Origin: Pseudomonadales bacterium | GTDB taxonomy: Bacteria > Pseudomonadota > Gammaproteobacteria > Pseudomonadales > Pseudohongiellaceae | Length of the DNA stretch: 64,000 nt | Direction: 5' to 3' | NCBI GenBank assembly: GCA_022819645.1 | Contig: JAJEGU010000041.1 | Location: 1-64,000, forward strand | Shown: in pieces, positions 62,619 through 64,000 of the stretch | Layout: every line of letters starts with the position of its first letter | Numbering within the stretch: position 1 is the first letter of the stretch | Made by a program: the position numbers and the translations under genes | Notes under the pieces: model-generated | Told to the model about the DNA's origin: nothing | Databases searched by the model: none | What the model saw: only the letters and a program-made list of their open reading frames with translations

Positions 62619-64000
62619 TCATGCGAACCAGGGCGCCCGGGCGGTCATGATCAACTCGCCGGCGCGCTCCTCGTCCATGTCTTCGATATCCATCAATTCA
62701 TCGATGGACTGCTCCGCGAGTTCCTCCATATTCAGGATTCCCTTGCGCGCCAGTTGCAGGGCGAGTTGGTCGTCCATGCCTTCCATGGTGAGCAGGTCCT
62801 CCGCCACATTCGCCGCCGACAGGTCCTCCTGGGAGGCGATCGCCCGGGTCACCAGGGCGTCCTTGGCCCGGTTGCGCAGTTCATTGGCGATTTCCTCGTC
62901 AAAACCCTCAATGGCCAGGATTTCATCCAGCGGCACATAGGCGATCTCTTCCAGGGTGGTGAATCCTTCCTGCACCAGGACTTCGGCGAGCTCCTCGTCC
63001 ACCTCCATGGCCTGGGTGAACAACTCGATCAGCGAGCTCGTTTCCTGCTGCTGCTTGATGGCGGCGTCTTCCACGCTCATTACGTTGATGGACCAGCCGG
63101 TCAGCTCGCTGGCGAGCCATACGTTCTGGCCGTTGCGGCCGATGGCCTGGGCCAGGTTTTCCTCTTCCACGGCGATGTCCATGGTGTGGCTGTCCTCGTC
63201 GACGATAATCGAGGCGACTTCCGCCGGCGCCATGGCGTTGATGACGAGCTGGGCCGGATTGTCGTCCCAGGGGATGATGTCGATCCGCTCGCTGGCGAGT
63301 TCATTGGACACCACCTGCACCCGGGAGCCGCGCATACCGACACAGGCGCCCACCGGGTCGATACGGCCGTCGTTGGTGCTGACCACGATCTTGGCCCGGG
63401 AACCCGGGTCTCTCGCCGCCGCCCGAATCTCGATGACCTCTTCGGATATTTCCGGTACTTCGATGCGGAACAGCGCCATGAGCATTTCCGGCGAAGTGCG
63501 GCTCAGGAAAAGCTGGGGCCCGCGCTGTTCCGAGCGGACATCCACCAGCAGCGCCCGCAGCCGGTCTCCCATGCGAAAATTTTCCCGGGGAATCATCTGG
63601 TCCCGGGGCAGGGCGGCTTCGGCATTGCCGCCGAGGTCCACGATGGCGGCGTCCCGGGTGACTTTCTTCACCGTGCCATTGACCAGCTCGCCCACCCGGT
63701 GCTTGAACTCCTCGATCACGATTTCACGTTCGGCCTCGCGCACTTTCTGCACGATGACCTGCTTTGCGGTCTGGGCGGCGATCCGGCCGAAAGTCACGTT
63801 GTCGATCTTTTCTTCCCAGGTGCCGCCGATGGTCAGGGCGGAGTCTTTTTCCGCGGCCTGTTCCGGAGTCATGTGACTGCCCTGCTCGAATTCCTCGTCT
63901 TCCTCCTCGAGCACGGTCCAGACGCGAAAAGTCTCGAATTCGCCGGTCTGCTGGTCCACCGCAACCCGGCAGTCGATATTGTCCCGATCATGGTACTTGC
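62619..64000 (-). CDS. nusA: Transcription termination/antitermination factor NusA (5' end outside window)
   Basis: 460 codons are visible, and the frame stays open to the window edge ([24 protein letters not shown]), so the N-terminus lies beyond 64000. Order of domains: N-terminal RNAP-binding part, S1 ([21 protein letters not shown]), two KH domains ([34 protein letters not shown]) and two C-terminal acidic helix-hairpin repeats, as in E. coli NusA. First visible gene of the operon; a rimP gene would be expected just outside. Confidence 0.97.
   Translation of the reverse strand, partial: KYHDRDNIDCRVAVDQQTGEFETFRVWTVLEEEDEEFEQGSHMTPEQAAEKDSALTIGGTWEEKIDNVTFGRIAAQTAKQVIVQKVREAEREIVIEEFKHRVGELVNGTVKKVTRDAAIVDLGGNAEAALPRDQMIPRENFRMGDRLRALLVDVRSEQRGPQLFLSRTSPEMLMALFRIEVPEISEEVIEIRAAARDPGSRAKIVVSTNDGRIDPVGACVGMRGSRVQVVSNELASERIDIIPWDDNPAQLVINAMAPAEVASIIVDEDSHTMDIAVEEENLAQAIGRNGQNVWLASELTGWSINVMSVEDAAIKQQQETSSLIELFTQAMEVDEELAEVLVQEGFTTLEEIAYVPLDEILAIEGFDEEIANELRNRAKDALVTRAIASQEDLSAANVAEDLLTMEGMDDQLALQLARKGILNMEELAEQSIDELMDIEDMDEERAGELIMTARAPWFA

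Noticed and set aside
62619-63959. GTG at 63959 as the start of nusA
   Set aside because: The frame continues upstream to the window edge with typical NusA residues, so the gene is cut by the window.

Overview
The window reads as chromosome of a GC-rich gammaproteobacterium, probably marine or host-associated. The order nusA-infB-rbfA-truB-rpsO-pnp (reverse strand, 56-64 kb), NudC, SohB and a CysI/DUF934 sulfite-reduction pair point to Gammaproteobacteria. Three TonB-dependent receptors, many exported hydrolases, a betaine transporter and a corrinoid methyltransferase operon suggest a life on dissolved organic matter and methylated amines. I could not assign a genus. No tRNA, rRNA, CRISPR array or complete insertion sequence was seen.

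Layout. 0-8 kb: end of an outer-membrane barrel, ArsB/NhaD-type transporter, nudC, sohB, an AcuI-like reductase, then (reverse) cysI, DUF934 and a short CPA2 antiporter. 8.3-10.7 kb: an unusual secreted protein whose 5' end carries 20 copies of a GAGCC pentamer between a strong ribosome site and the present ORF, arranged like a phase-variable switch. 10.9-17.1 kb (reverse): BCCT transporter, TPR-sulfotransferase, TonB receptor. 17.5-27.9 kb (forward): a nine-gene operon for corrinoid- and folate-dependent demethylation of a quaternary amine, most likely glycine betaine, ending in a dimethylglycine/sarcosine dehydrogenase. 28-32.9 kb: Ppx/GppA phosphatase, bacterioferritin, carboxylesterase and DUF3500 protein, separated by dense small repeats (REP-like palindromes, a MITE-like element, a hairpin array). 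33-37 kb: TonB receptor, small periplasmic protein, TIGR02466 oxygenase-like protein. 37.1-39.1 kb: glutathione-dependent formaldehyde oxidation (fghA, adhC). 39.2-41.8 kb: XamI-like restriction-modification pair. 42-47.5 kb: exported MBL hydrolase, TonB receptor, PHM-like monooxygenase with a haem c motif. 47.5-50.3 kb: L-serine dehydratase and a DUF4143 ATPase behind a perfect 53-base palindrome. 50.3-56 kb (reverse): a five-gene operon in which every product has a signal peptide, pairing a PHM-like copper monooxygenase with a PAL-like lyase, a secreted HpcH/HpaI aldolase, a serine hydrolase and an unknown protein. 56-64 kb: the transcription/translation operon.

How it fits together. Betaine import (BCCT), MttB-type demethylation, methyl transfer to tetrahydrofolate, MetF oxidation and DMG/sarcosine oxidation would feed the one-carbon pool and glycine; FghA/AdhC would remove formaldehyde and SdaA would convert serine to pyruvate. 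The most unusual items are the pentamer switch, a 48-base hairpin element shared by two unrelated genes with paired base changes in its stem, and the periplasmic PHM/PAL-like operon, which resembles a split bacterial version of the peptide-amidating enzyme PAM.
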